Shown one piece after another: positions 25,915 to 33,230 of a DNA stretch of 64,000 nucleotides. A program made the position numbers and the translations under genes. The notes beneath the pieces are model-generated. The model saw only the letters and a list, made by a program, of their open reading frames with translations, made no database searches and had not been told where the DNA came from. The number at the start of each line of letters is the position of its first letter. The first letter of the stretch is position 1. The stretch comes from JAFARZ01 sp035651595 (GTDB lineage: Bacteria; Actinomycetota; Actinomycetes; Streptosporangiales; Streptosporangiaceae), in the NCBI GenBank assembly GCA_035651595.1, contig DASRFJ010000277.1, forward strand, positions 10,264-74,263, read 5' to 3'.

Positions 25915-26726
25915 GATGTCGCTCCGCTGAGGTTCGTGGTGTCGGCGGCGGGGGTCTGGGAGACGACGGGGGTCTGGGCGGCGGCGGAGGTCTGGGCGGC
26001 GACGGTGCGGATCCGCCCGACCGCGGTGTAGGCAAGACCGCCGAGCACTCCGCCGACGAGCTCGCCGATCACGTACGCGGGCACCTGCGCCCAGGACACG
26101 GTGCCCCCGAACCCGCTCTGCATGAAAACCGCACCGAGGTAGCGAGCCGGGTTGATCGCCGCGCCGGTCGCCGGGCCCAGGATGATGATGATCGCGAAAA
26201 CGACCGATCCGATGGCCATCGGCGCCCAGCCGGGCACCGCGCGGCTGTCGATGACGCCGTAGATCACGAACACCAGCATGAACGTGCCGATGGCCTCAAT
26301 CAGCCCTGCTCGGCCGAACCCAATCGTCGCGGCGTCGTAGTGGGTGACCCCGCCGCCCGCGGTGACCGCGGCCACCTTGCCGAGGGTGAGGAAGATCGCC
26401 GCCGCGCCGGCGCACGCCCCGCCGAGCTGCGCGGCGATGTATCCGGGGACCTCGCGCCACGGGAATTTGCCCGACACCGCCAGCGAGACGGTGACCGCGG
26501 GGTTGATGTGACCGCCGGAGATGTGCCCGATGGCATACACCGCGCCGACGATGACGAGCATGAACGCGAACGAGATGACGCCTAGCTGCGCCATGGAGAA
26601 GGCGACCTTGGTGCCCGCCGCGATCACGCCGGTCGCTGCCGCGGCGCCCGCGCCGACGTAGACGAGGAAAGCGGTGCCGATCGCCTCGGCAAGAAGTTTC
26701 TGGGGGGTGGATGGTGGTGCTGCCAT
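25911..26726 (-). CDS. glpF: glycerol facilitator / aquaporin family channel
   Basis: A 271-residue MIP channel with six hydrophobic helices and the two pore motifs GGHINPAVTV and AAINPARYLG. The Arg after the second NPA is present. A Thr/Ala/Gln-rich C-terminal tail of about 30 residues extends beyond the usual end. As first gene of the glpF-dhaK-dhaL-ptsI unit it probably admits glycerol or dihydroxyacetone. No glycerol dehydrogenase or glycerol kinase gene is in the cluster. Confidence 0.9.
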   Translation of the reverse strand: MAAPPSTPQKLLAEAIGTAFLVYVGAGAAAATGVIAAGTKVAFSMAQLGVISFAFMLVIVGAVYAIGHISGGHINPAVTVSLAVSGKFPWREVPGYIAAQLGGACAGAAAIFLTLGKVAAVTAGGGVTHYDAATIGFGRAGLIEAIGTFMLVFVIYGVIDSRAVPGWAPMAIGSVVFAIIIILGPATGAAINPARYLGAVFMQSGFGGTVSWAQVPAYVIGELVGGVLGGLAYTAVGRIRTVAAQTSAAAQTPVVSQTPAADTTNLSGATS

Positions 26727-26792
26727 GCGGTTCGCCCGCGGCCTGGGCCGGGGCGCTCACCTCCTTCTGCGAGGTTGATTTGCTCGAAACGA

Positions 26793-26809
26793 GTTCGACA
26801 TAGTCGAAC
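26793..26809. promoter_or_regulatory. candidate operator upstream of glpF
   Basis: Perfect palindrome GTTCGAC-ATA-GTCGAAC, 66 bp before the glpF ATG, next to a second short palindrome CTCGAAACGAG (26783-26793). Half-site GTTCGACAT is shared with the dhaM/iclR spacer. The likely binder is the IclR protein encoded at 21902. Confidence 0.65.
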
Positions 26810-26876
26810 GACGTTTCCGGAAACATAAGCCAGATGGGTGCATACGGTCAAGAGGTAGCGAGCGTGCGGTCCCGTG

Positions 26877-26934
26877 GTCGCGTGGTTGTGGCAACGACCC
26901 GGCTCTATGCGGGTCAATGCCACAACCACGCGAC
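26877..26934. repeat. 58-bp long hairpin, function unknown
   Basis: Perfect 17-bp arms GTCGCGTGGTTGTGGCA and its complement, with an inner GACCCG/CGGGTC stem in the 24-base loop. It lies between the divergent glpF promoter and the end of the gene at 26989. It may be a terminator for that leftward gene's neighbour or a repeat element; no second copy was seen. Confidence 0.8.
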
Positions 26935-26988
26935 GGCGGCAGATGGTGGCACTAGGAGCCGGGCGGCAAGGTGAGCTGGGGCAGCCCG

Positions 26989-27408
26989 CTAGCGGCCGGA
27001 CTTGCCCGAGCCTTGGGCGTCCTCGGTGCCCTCGGAGTCGTAGCGGAAGCCGCCAAGGAAGCGGCGGAAGACGCCGCCCTCGTGGGTCAAGGGCTTGCCA
27101 GGAGCGGGCGCCTCGGCGCGCTCGTGGCCCTCGGGCTGGTCGTAGTCGGCGCGGGCGATCGCGTCCACGATCCGCGCCTCGTCGAACGACTCCGAGCCCG
27201 GGATCTGCGGGATGAAGCCGACCAGGTCGCCGTCGAGCATGACCTCTGCCTCTAGCGCGGCGGTACCTTCGGCACCCCAGAGGGCCTCGCGGCCACCCGC
27301 AAGCGATACGCGGACGCCATACGAGTCGTAGCCGGCCTGGTGAAGGTGAGCGTCTACCCCTCGGTCCCGGAGGAGGTCAGCGACCCGGCGCGCCCGGTTT
27401 TCGTCCAT
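26989..27408 (-). CDS. conserved small actinobacterial protein, unknown function
   Basis: A 139-residue soluble protein (MDENRARRVADLLRDRGVDA) with an alpha/beta N-terminal region of about 85 residues and a Gly/charged C-terminal tail (FRRFLGGFRYDSEGTEDAQG). It is divergent from the universal stress protein gene (22 bp between starts). I do not recognise a named family. Codon position bias and the clean start support it as a real gene. Confidence 0.65.
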   Translation of the reverse strand: MDENRARRVADLLRDRGVDAHLHQAGYDSYGVRVSLAGGREALWGAEGTAALEAEVMLDGDLVGFIPQIPGSESFDEARIVDAIARADYDQPEGHERAEAPAPGKPLTHEGGVFRRFLGGFRYDSEGTEDAQGSGKSGR

Positions 27409-27430
27409 TGAAGGAGGCTACCCTTAGTCC

Positions 27431-27892
27431 GTGGCGAACGAACAGTTCGAGCTGGGCACGGATGGGCCGAAGGCCATCCTGGTAGGGATAGACGACACCG
27501 TGACCTCGTTGCGTGCGGGAGCCTATGCCGCTGGGCTCGCGCGCCGTCAGGGCGCACGGCTGATCTGCGTCTACGTCGAGCAGCTGAGCACCATGTACGG
27601 TGCGGCCGCCGGGTCGGGTGCGGCCGCGATCGCCGCGCAAGAGCAGGCGCTCAAGGAGGAGGCCGAGTCGCTGCGCAGGCGGGTCGAGGAGGCGGCCGGG
27701 CAACTGACGATCCCCATCACGTTTATCACCGCCCACGGCGACCCGTTCCACGAGATCAAACGAGTCGCCGATGAGACGCACGCCGACGCGGTCGTGGTCG
27801 GCGCCTCGACCAAGGCGGGTCACCGGCTGGTCGGCTCGCTCGCGATCCGCCTGGTCCGGGCGGGCCGCTGGCCGGTCACCGTCGTCCCGTGA
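27431..27892 (+). CDS. universal stress protein UspA family
   Basis: A 153-residue single-domain protein from a GTG start. The ATP-binding signature is recognisable as VVVGASTKAGHRLVGSLAIRLVR after AILVGIDDT at the N-terminus. An Ala/Gln/Glu helix lies between. The stop overlaps the SDR start by 4 bp (GTGA), so the two are co-translated. Confidence 0.87.
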   Translation: MANEQFELGTDGPKAILVGIDDTVTSLRAGAYAAGLARRQGARLICVYVEQLSTMYGAAAGSGAAAIAAQEQALKEEAESLRRRVEEAAGQLTIPITFITAHGDPFHEIKRVADETHADAVVVGASTKAGHRLVGSLAIRLVRAGRWPVTVVP

Positions 27893-28623
27893 CCGGCGTC
27901 GCCGTCGTCACCGGGGCCGGGTCGGGGATCGGCCGGGAGGTCGCGCGGGCCCTGCTCGCCGACGGCTGGCGGGTCGCGCTGGCCGGACGCCGTGCGGACC
28001 GCCTGCGTGAGACGTCCTCTGGTGATGACGCGCTGGTCCTCCCTGCCGACGTGACGTCGGCGGATTCGGTGGCGGCGCTGTTCGACGCCGTGCGGGAGCG
28101 CTGGGATCGGGTGGACCTGCTGGTCAACAACGCCGGAATCGCGGCACCGCCCGGCGACCTGGACGAGATCTCGGTGGCCGACTGGCAGCGGGTCGTCGAC
28201 ACGAACCTGAACGGCGCGTTCCTGTGTGCGCGGCAGGCGGTGCGGCTGATGAAGACCCAGACGCCGCGCGGCGGCCGGATCATCAACAACGGCTCTATTT
28301 CCGCCCACTCGCCGCGCCCGGGCAGCGCGGCCTACACCGCGACCAAGCACGCGATCACCGGGCTCACCAAATCCATTTCGCTGGACGGCCGCGCGTACGA
28401 CATCGCCTGCGGCCAGATCGACATCGGCAACGCGGCGACAGAACTGACCAGCGGGTTTGCCGCCGGCATGCCGCAGGCGAACGGATCGGTACGCGCCGAG
28501 CCCACCTTCGACGTCCGGCACGTGGCCGAGGCGGTGCTGTACATGGCGTCGCTGCCGCTGGACGCCAACGTCCAGTTCCTCACGATCACCGCCACCAAGA
28601 TGCCGTTCATCGGCCGCGGCTGA
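27889..28623 (+). CDS. short-chain dehydrogenase/reductase
   Basis: A 244-residue classical SDR: cofactor loop TGAGSGIGR (NAD(P)), NNAG motif, catalytic Ser in NGSISAHS and YxxxK as YTATK. An Arg after the cofactor loop (AGRRADRLRE) suggests NADPH. The start is the GTG overlapping the uspA stop. Palindrome copy 3 begins 24 bp after its stop and may act as terminator. Substrate unknown. Confidence 0.9.
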   Translation: MTGVAVVTGAGSGIGREVARALLADGWRVALAGRRADRLRETSSGDDALVLPADVTSADSVAALFDAVRERWDRVDLLVNNAGIAAPPGDLDEISVADWQRVVDTNLNGAFLCARQAVRLMKTQTPRGGRIINNGSISAHSPRPGSAAYTATKHAITGLTKSISLDGRAYDIACGQIDIGNAATELTSGFAAGMPQANGSVRAEPTFDVRHVAEAVLYMASLPLDANVQFLTITATKMPFIGRG

Positions 28624-28646
28624 CGCCGCACCTACCCCCGCGCCAG

Positions 28647-28695
28647 ATTATTGCGGACACTTACCCTCCCAGTTTGGGGGGTAAGTGTCCGCAAT
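28647..28695. repeat. palindromic repeat ATTATTGCGGAC family, copy 3
   Basis: Left arm 28647-28670 differs from copy 2 by one base (C to T in the C-run); the right arm 28676-28695 matches through GTCCGCAAT and then decays. Followed by GAAATGTCGGATTTGTGCC and by G-rich repeats, as after copy 2. Confidence 0.92.
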
Positions 28696-28749
28696 CTTTG
28701 CCGGGTCACGCACATTTCAGGAAATGTCGGATTTGTGCCGGACGAGGGA

Positions 28750-28860
28750 CGCGGGCGGGCGGCGGGGCGCGGGCGGTTGACGGGCGTAGGCGCGGGCGGT
28801 TGACGGGCGTAGGGCGCGGGCGTATGGCGCGGGCGGATGGTGGGGGCGGCGGGTGTTGCG
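28750..28860. repeat. G-rich tandem repeat spacer
   Basis: Imperfect units of about 23 bp (GCGCGGGCGGTTGACGGGCG) between palindrome copy 3 and the HEAT-repeat gene. I see no gene here. Confidence 0.7.
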
Positions 28861-28945
28861 GTCTGGTCACTCTGCGGTGGATGATCTCGGGTAACCGAAC
28901 ACATACGTGACGGCACCCCGCAGCCGGCCGGTCGAGGAGTGCTGC

Positions 28946-29554
28946 ATGCCGTCCGAACTAAGCCAGGAACTGATCGATTCGCTATTGCGCCAGCAGGCGG
29001 AGGAGTTTGTCACTAATTTCGACAGCGCCAACTATCTCCTGGCTTCGACGGTCACGAACACGCCGGAGCATGAGCTGCTGCGGGCCGCCCGGCGGCTGAT
29101 CCTGAGCCCGGATGCCGCCGCGCGGATTCTGGGCACCCGCCTGGTCAGGGAGCTGAAAGAGTTCCGGACACAGGCCGCCGCCGACCTCGCCGACCTGCTC
29201 AGGTACGAGCAGGACGAGGATGTTATCTGCTGGATCGTGAGCGCGTTCGGGTCCCTGCCAAGCGAGTCGGTGACCAGTGAACTCATCGCCCTGGCGGGCC
29301 ACCCCGATCCCGCCATCCGCTACCATGCGGCAACCGCCCTGCTGAATTCCGGCGACCCGTCGCCGGCCTCGTTCGACACGCTGCTCACGCTGTGCGCCGA
29401 CGACGACGCCGAGGTGCGTTTCTCCGCGATCTTCGAGCTTGGCACCTGGTGGCAGGCCAGCCGCGATGTGCGCGCCGAGGCCGTGCTCCGGCGCGCGATC
29501 CGGGACAGCGACCCGTTCGTGTTCCGCGCCGCCCGCGACGCGCTGTCAGCCTAG
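28946..29554 (+). CDS. HEAT-repeat protein
   Basis: A 202-residue soluble alpha-helical protein. From residue 38 on it shows about five HEAT-like repeats (EHELLRAARRLILSPDAAAR, ESVTSELIALAGHPDPAIRY, FDTLLTLCADDDAEVRFSAI, AVLRRAIRDSDPFVFRAARD). GAGGAG lies seven bases before ATG 28946; the longer frame from 28907 has no ribosome site. HEAT proteins usually bind other proteins; no partner is evident. Confidence 0.78.
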   Translation: MPSELSQELIDSLLRQQAEEFVTNFDSANYLLASTVTNTPEHELLRAARRLILSPDAAARILGTRLVRELKEFRTQAAADLADLLRYEQDEDVICWIVSAFGSLPSESVTSELIALAGHPDPAIRYHAATALLNSGDPSPASFDTLLTLCADDDAEVRFSAIFELGTWWQASRDVRAEAVLRRAIRDSDPFVFRAARDALSA

Positions 29555-29619
29555 CGGCCGCGCGCATTTTGACACGCTCTAGTGGGCTCAACTGCGCAAT
29601 TGACACGGTGGGAGCGGGG

Positions 29620-29742
29620 CGCGGCGGAGGTGGACGCGCGGGCTGGGCGCGAGGTGCGGGCTAGGCGGGGGTGCGGGCTGGGCGCGGGCTCGGTGCGGGC
29701 TGGGCGCGGGCTGGGCGCGGGCTAGGCGGGGGCGCGGGCTAG
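29620..29742. repeat. GCGGGCTGGGC-type tandem repeats flanking the IS element
   Basis: About ten degenerate 10-bp units of GCGCGGGCTG type. On the minus strand the last units encoded the original end of the PHP gene before IS insertion. Confidence 0.75.
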
Positions 29743-29757
29743 GCCGTGTCCCGTAGA

Positions 29758-30294
29758 TCATCGGGTGGGGTCTCGTAGCCAGATGCGGATCGAGGCGACG
29801 TCGATGGTGGCCTGGTACATGTAGTCGCGTTTGTCGTAGCGGGTGGCGACGGCGCGGAACTGCTTGAGCTTGCTGAAGCAGCGCTCGACGGTGTTGCGTT
29901 CCTTGTACCGTGCCGCGTCGAAGGCCGGTGGCCGGCCGCCGGCCTGGCCGCGGTTGCGGCGGTTGTTCTTCTGGTCTTCCTTGACCGGGATGACTGCGGT
30001 GATTCCGCGCTTGCGCAGGTAGGCGCGGTTGGCCGCGGAGGAGTACGCCTTGTCTGCCAGCGCGGCGCCGGGCCGGGTGCGCGGGCGGCCCTTGCCGCGG
30101 CGGGCGATGCGGACCTGGTTCAGCAGCGGGATGAACTGCGGGCAGTCGCCGTGCTGGCCCGGGGTCAGGATCCGGGTGACCGGGCGGCAGCGGCGGTCGG
30201 CAGCCAGGTGGATCTTGGTGGACAGCCCGCCGCGGGAGCGGCCCAGCGCCTCATGGCGCGGCCCGCCCGGCCGGTTCTTGTCATTCTGCGGTGC
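29758..30294 (-). CDS. IS5-family transposase, second frame (catalytic C-terminal part)
   Basis: About 178 residues with no start of its own near the overlap; read by frameshift. It contains RGGLSTKIHLAADR, LADKAYSSAANRAYLRKRG with the second Asp, and NTVERCFSKLKQFR with the catalytic Glu, ending WLRDPTR. Together with the first frame this makes a complete DDE transposase of about 305 residues. Confidence 0.88.
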   Translation of the reverse strand, partial: APQNDKNRPGGPRHEALGRSRGGLSTKIHLAADRRCRPVTRILTPGQHGDCPQFIPLLNQVRIARRGKGRPRTRPGAALADKAYSSAANRAYLRKRGITAVIPVKEDQKNNRRNRGQAGGRPPAFDAARYKERNTVERCFSKLKQFRAVATRYDKRDYMYQATIDVASIRIWLRDPTR

Positions 30295-30673
30295 CCCCCG
30301 TGACCAGCTCGGCGGGCAGTTCGTGCCGGGCCCCGGCTGCGTGCTGGTGCGCGCGGATCACGGTGGAATCGGCGCTGAGAGTCCAGTCCTTCCCCTCGGC
30401 CTGGTCGCACCCGGCCCGCAGCAGGTCGAGGACCTGCTGCCAGGTCCCGTCCAGCGACCAGCGGCGATGCCGGTTATAAGCGGTCTTCCAGTGCCCGTAC
30501 TCACCCGGCAGGTCACGCCACGGGCAGCCGGCCCGGGTCCGGAACAAGATCCCGTTGATGACCATCCGGTGATCGGACCACCGGCGTCCGCGCCGCGCAT
30601 CGGCCGGCATCATCGGCAGCAGCCGCTGCCATTCCTCATCAGTGAGGTCATGCCGGATCAGGCGATCATCCAT
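30281..30673 (-). CDS. IS5-family transposase, first frame (DUF4096-type N-terminal part)
   Basis: 130 residues starting MDDRLIRHDLTDEEWQRLLP, with GCPWRDLPGEYGHWKTAYNR and LSADSTVIRAHQHAAGA, the latter carrying the first Asp of the DDE triad. It ends at a TGA 11 bases after a run of six G on the coding strand, where a +1 shift would join it to the second frame. Confidence 0.9.
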   Translation of the reverse strand: MDDRLIRHDLTDEEWQRLLPMMPADARRGRRWSDHRMVINGILFRTRAGCPWRDLPGEYGHWKTAYNRHRRWSLDGTWQQVLDLLRAGCDQAEGKDWTLSADSTVIRAHQHAAGARHELPAELVTGGTAE

Positions 30674-30706
30674 TCGCTTTGATCTACACCAGCCACGAAC
30701 GAAGAT

Positions 30707-31534
30707 CTACGGGACACGCCCTAGGGACTCGAGGCGGGTTAGCGTGTCCGCGTCGACGGTTTCGCTGCCGATGGGGCCGCCGGTGAACGAGCCGTGGTTG
30801 TCGCTGCCCGCTGTCGCGAGCAGGTCGAGAGCGGTTGCCAGGCGAAGCAGTGCCTGCCGTTCCGCCAGATCGTGGTCTGGGTGAGCGACCTCGACGCCAG
30901 CGAGGCCAGCGGCGGCCAGCCCGGTGATTTCCGCATCGGACAGATCCCAGGCTCGGCCCGCCCGGGGATGGGCGAGGACCGCGACGCCGCCCGCGGCCTT
31001 GATCAGGCCGATGGCGTGAACCGGGTCGAGGGCGTACTTCGTGACGTAGGCGCGGCCGTCGTCGGCGATCCACTCGCTGGTGAACGCGTCCCGCGGCTCT
31101 GTGATTATGCCTGCCGCGACCATGGCGCGCGCGATGTGCGGGCGGCCGACCACGGAACTGCCCGCGATCGCGGTCACCTGCTCCCAGGTGACGTCCGCGC
31201 CGAGTTCGGCCAGCTTGGTCACAATCGCCTGGGCGCGGATGACCCGGTCGTCGCGGATGCGGCGGGTCTGTTCCGCGAGTTCGACGTCGCCGGGGTCGAA
31301 GAGGTAGGCGAGCAGGTGCACGCTGCGATCGTTGAGGTGGCAGGACAGCTCCATGCCGGGGATCAGCGTGAGACCTTCGGGGAGCGCGGCGCGGGCCACG
31401 GCGTGCCCGGCCGTGGTGTCATGATCGGTCAACGCCACCGCGTCGAGGCCGGCCGCGGCCGCGTTGCGCATCACCGTGGCGGGGTCGTCGGTGCCGTCGG
31501 AGGCGTTGCTGTGGACGTGCAGGTCGGCGCGCAC
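30707..31534 (-). CDS. PHP-domain metal-dependent phosphoesterase, 3' end altered by the IS
   Basis: A 275-residue protein of the TrpH/YciV type. Metal ligands are seen in DLHVHSNASDGTDDP, ALTDHDTT, GMELSCH, and near the C-terminus SDNHGS. GTG 31534 lies 4 bp after the DUF6758 stop. Substrates in relatives are nucleotides or RNA ends. The IS entered the last codons: the present end is LESLGRVP, with the stop lying in the IS inverted repeat; without the IS the frame would read LESLARAPA and stop. Activity is probably retained. Confidence 0.87.
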   Translation of the reverse strand: MRADLHVHSNASDGTDDPATVMRNAAAAGLDAVALTDHDTTAGHAVARAALPEGLTLIPGMELSCHLNDRSVHLLAYLFDPGDVELAEQTRRIRDDRVIRAQAIVTKLAELGADVTWEQVTAIAGSSVVGRPHIARAMVAAGIITEPRDAFTSEWIADDGRAYVTKYALDPVHAIGLIKAAGGVAVLAHPRAGRAWDLSDAEITGLAAAGLAGVEVAHPDHDLAERQALLRLATALDLLATAGSDNHGSFTGGPIGSETVDADTLTRLESLGRVP

Positions 31535-31538
31535 CCCG

Positions 31539-32192
31539 TTAGCTTGCCAGCCGCGGGGATCGCGCGCCGAACGGGATGTCCAGGTCCTGCCAGGGGTCGC
31601 GCAGGTCGCGCAGCACGATTGGGTCGATAAGCAGCGTTCCGGCCGTTTCCGGCCACAGCACCAGCCACAGCCAACTGCCCTTCGCCTCGCCGGCGAACAC
31701 GGCGCGGTCGGGCGAGTCCACCAGCCACAGCGGGATGTCATGGTTGTCGAACGTGGCGGCGGCGCTTGGCGGGCAGCACGCGAACTCCGCCCCGGGATCC
31801 ACGTGGTCCAGGCCGGCCACGCCGGCGCCCAGACCGGTGCCGGGTTCCTCGGCGACGATCAGCATGTCGCCGGGACCACCGAGCGGGTTGGGGCCGGACA
31901 GCGCCACCACGCTGCCGCGGATTCCGGTGCGCTCGTCGCCCGCGCCCGCGAAGCCGGCCACGAGCCAGCCGGCGGGCAGCGGCCAGGGCAGCCACACCGG
32001 GATGTCCTGGGTGGTACGCAGCAGGGCCACCAGGCCGTCGCTCGACGGGGAGAAAGCGGGCAGCAGCGGATGAACCTCGCCGTGCAGGTCACAGCGCCAG
32101 GCGCTGGACCACGCGGTCGGCTCCTTGACCGGCCGGGCGCAGCGCGGGCAACGCCGCTCGTTGTCCTGACCCACGTTCGCGTCAGTACCCAT
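31539..32192 (-). CDS. DUF6758-like protein with zinc-ribbon N-terminus
   Basis: A 217-residue protein. The N-terminus has Cys pairs (RRCPRCARPVKE ... WRCDLHGEVHPLLP) suggestive of a zinc ribbon; the remainder is a conserved actinobacterial domain (WLPWPLPAGWLVAGFAGAGD, PGAEFACCPPSAAATF). It is adjacent to the PHP gene, as in other actinobacteria to my knowledge. Function unknown. Confidence 0.75.
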   Translation of the reverse strand: MGTDANVGQDNERRCPRCARPVKEPTAWSSAWRCDLHGEVHPLLPAFSPSSDGLVALLRTTQDIPVWLPWPLPAGWLVAGFAGAGDERTGIRGSVVALSGPNPLGGPGDMLIVAEEPGTGLGAGVAGLDHVDPGAEFACCPPSAAATFDNHDIPLWLVDSPDRAVFAGEAKGSWLWLVLWPETAGTLLIDPIVLRDLRDPWQDLDIPFGARSPRLAS

Positions 32193-32213
32193 TTCCGGGC
32201 CAGGGCATGCGAA

Positions 32214-32243
32214 GGGCGCCGGTCCCGTGTGGGACCGGCGCCC
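32214..32243. terminator. bidirectional terminator after paralog A
   Basis: Perfect 13-bp stem GGGCGCCGGTCCC / GGGACCGGCGCCC with loop GTGT, followed by TTTT on the plus strand. Lies 29 bp past the paralog A stop. Confidence 0.85.
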
Positions 32244-32272
32244 TTTTGCCGTTGCTAACGGGCTGTCGCGGA

Positions 32273-32956
32273 CTAGAACAGCACGCCGAAGTTGGCGCTG
32301 AACATCTCGTTGTCAACCGTGGTGCCGTTGGAGAACTTCAGCAGATTCCAGGTCTGAAGCTGCGGCCGCGGGTTGTCGGTCGGGAAGCCGCCGCTCGGGT
32401 AGTTCAGCACGTACGGGTGCGAGAAGTTGGTGTCCGAACCGTTGATCAGCGGAACGTAGAAGCCCTTGATCGCGGAGAACGAGTCAACCACCCAGATCGT
32501 CTTGGAGCTGACGCCACACGGCTGAAGCGAGACCTTGGTGCCGTTGAACGCGGTCGTGGCGGTGCCGATGCACATGCCGCTGTCCGCGCCGAAGGGCGAG
32601 TACTCGAACTCGAAGGCCTCAAGGTTGTGGTAGTGCAGGTTCAGCGCCGCGCTCACCAGGCCGGCCGCGAAGAAGTCCTTCACCTGGCCCTGCGCGGAGA
32701 CGGTGAAGTCCTCGGACCGGTCGCTGTTGCTCGCCCGCCACAGGATGATCGGCGTGCCGGTGTTCTGGCTTCCGCCCTTAGCGCTGAACACAAACTGCGG
32801 ATGTTTGTGCGAGCCGAACAGCCTGCTGTACAGATCGATGCACGTCTTGCCACACGGAGGGGTGGCGGCGTTGGCGGTCATCGCCCCCGTTGCCGCGGTG
32901 GCGCCGGCCAGCGCGAGTGTGCCGGCGGCAGCAAAAAACTTAGTCTTGAACGACAT
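32273..32956 (-). CDS. secreted trefoil-like protein, paralog A
   Basis: A 227-residue exported protein, the most divergent of five paralogs here. Signal peptide 1-31 (MSFKTKFFAAAG ... ANAA). The mature part shares CG.TCIDL.S..FG, GTPIILWRASNSDRSEDF, GMCIGTATTAFNGTKVSL, QPCGVSSKTIWVVD and VPLINGSDTNFSHPYVLNYP with the others. Three segments of the type LD..........G.PI.L......F resemble the three repeats of a ricin-B-like beta-trefoil; that is inference. GAGGAGG precedes the ATG. Leader hairpin and ECF-type promoter lie upstream. Confidence 0.82.
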   Translation of the reverse strand: MSFKTKFFAAAGTLALAGATAATGAMTANAATPPCGKTCIDLYSRLFGSHKHPQFVFSAKGGSQNTGTPIILWRASNSDRSEDFTVSAQGQVKDFFAAGLVSAALNLHYHNLEAFEFEYSPFGADSGMCIGTATTAFNGTKVSLQPCGVSSKTIWVVDSFSAIKGFYVPLINGSDTNFSHPYVLNYPSGGFPTDNPRPQLQTWNLLKFSNGTTVDNEMFSANFGVLF

Positions 32957-32983
32957 TACGGATGGTCCTCCTCAGGGAACCCA

Positions 32984-33004
32984 AGCCGTACCCCGCGTAC
33001 GGCT
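32984..33004 (-). promoter_or_regulatory. leader hairpin of paralog A
   Basis: On the transcript AGCCGUAC-GCGGG-GUACGGCU, a perfect 8-bp stem 27 bases before the start codon. The stem sequence differs from the other four leaders while pairing is kept. Confidence 0.75.
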
Positions 33005-33074
33005 AGTGAGCCGCGTCGCCCTTGCGAACGCCTTGACCGGTCCAGGGGCGGCTGTCCCGATCGCTCGCAATAAA

Positions 33075-33102
33075 GACGCGTTACACCCGCGATTGGTTGT
33101 CA
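33075..33102 (-). promoter_or_regulatory. ECF-sigma-type promoter of paralog A
   Basis: Minus strand TGACAACC, 16 bases, CGTCTTTA. Same boxes and spacing as at 34149 and 36465. Predicted transcript start near 33065, giving a leader of about 110 bases. An inverted repeat TGTCAT...ATGACA (33098-33127) overlaps the -35 box. Confidence 0.65.
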
Positions 33103-33161
33103 TGTCGGTGCTTTTACCGTAATGACATGAAAGTGGCGTCGAATCTTTGACCTTTAAGCCA

Positions 33162-33198
33162 AGTGACGCCGGCCGCAAGGTTCGCGGCCGGCGTCACT
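33162..33198. terminator. terminator after paralog B
   Basis: Perfect 15-bp stem AGTGACGCCGGCCGC / GCGGCCGGCGTCACT, 7-base loop, 32 bp past the paralog B stop. Confidence 0.85.
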
Positions 33199-33230
33199 GC
33201 TAACGGTTTGCCAGAACTCAGGCTCCGGTC

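Larger units (their letters stand above)
29743..30720 (-). mobile_element. IS5-family insertion sequence, 978 bp, with CTAG target duplication
   Basis: Terminal inverted repeats GCCGTGTCCCGTAGATC (left) and GGCGTGTCCCGTAGATC (right, complement) match at 16 of 17 positions. CTAG occurs directly outside both ends (29739-29742, 30721-30724), consistent with target duplication. It contains two overlapping transposase frames. Neither frame is interrupted, so the element looks recent. Confidence 0.93.
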
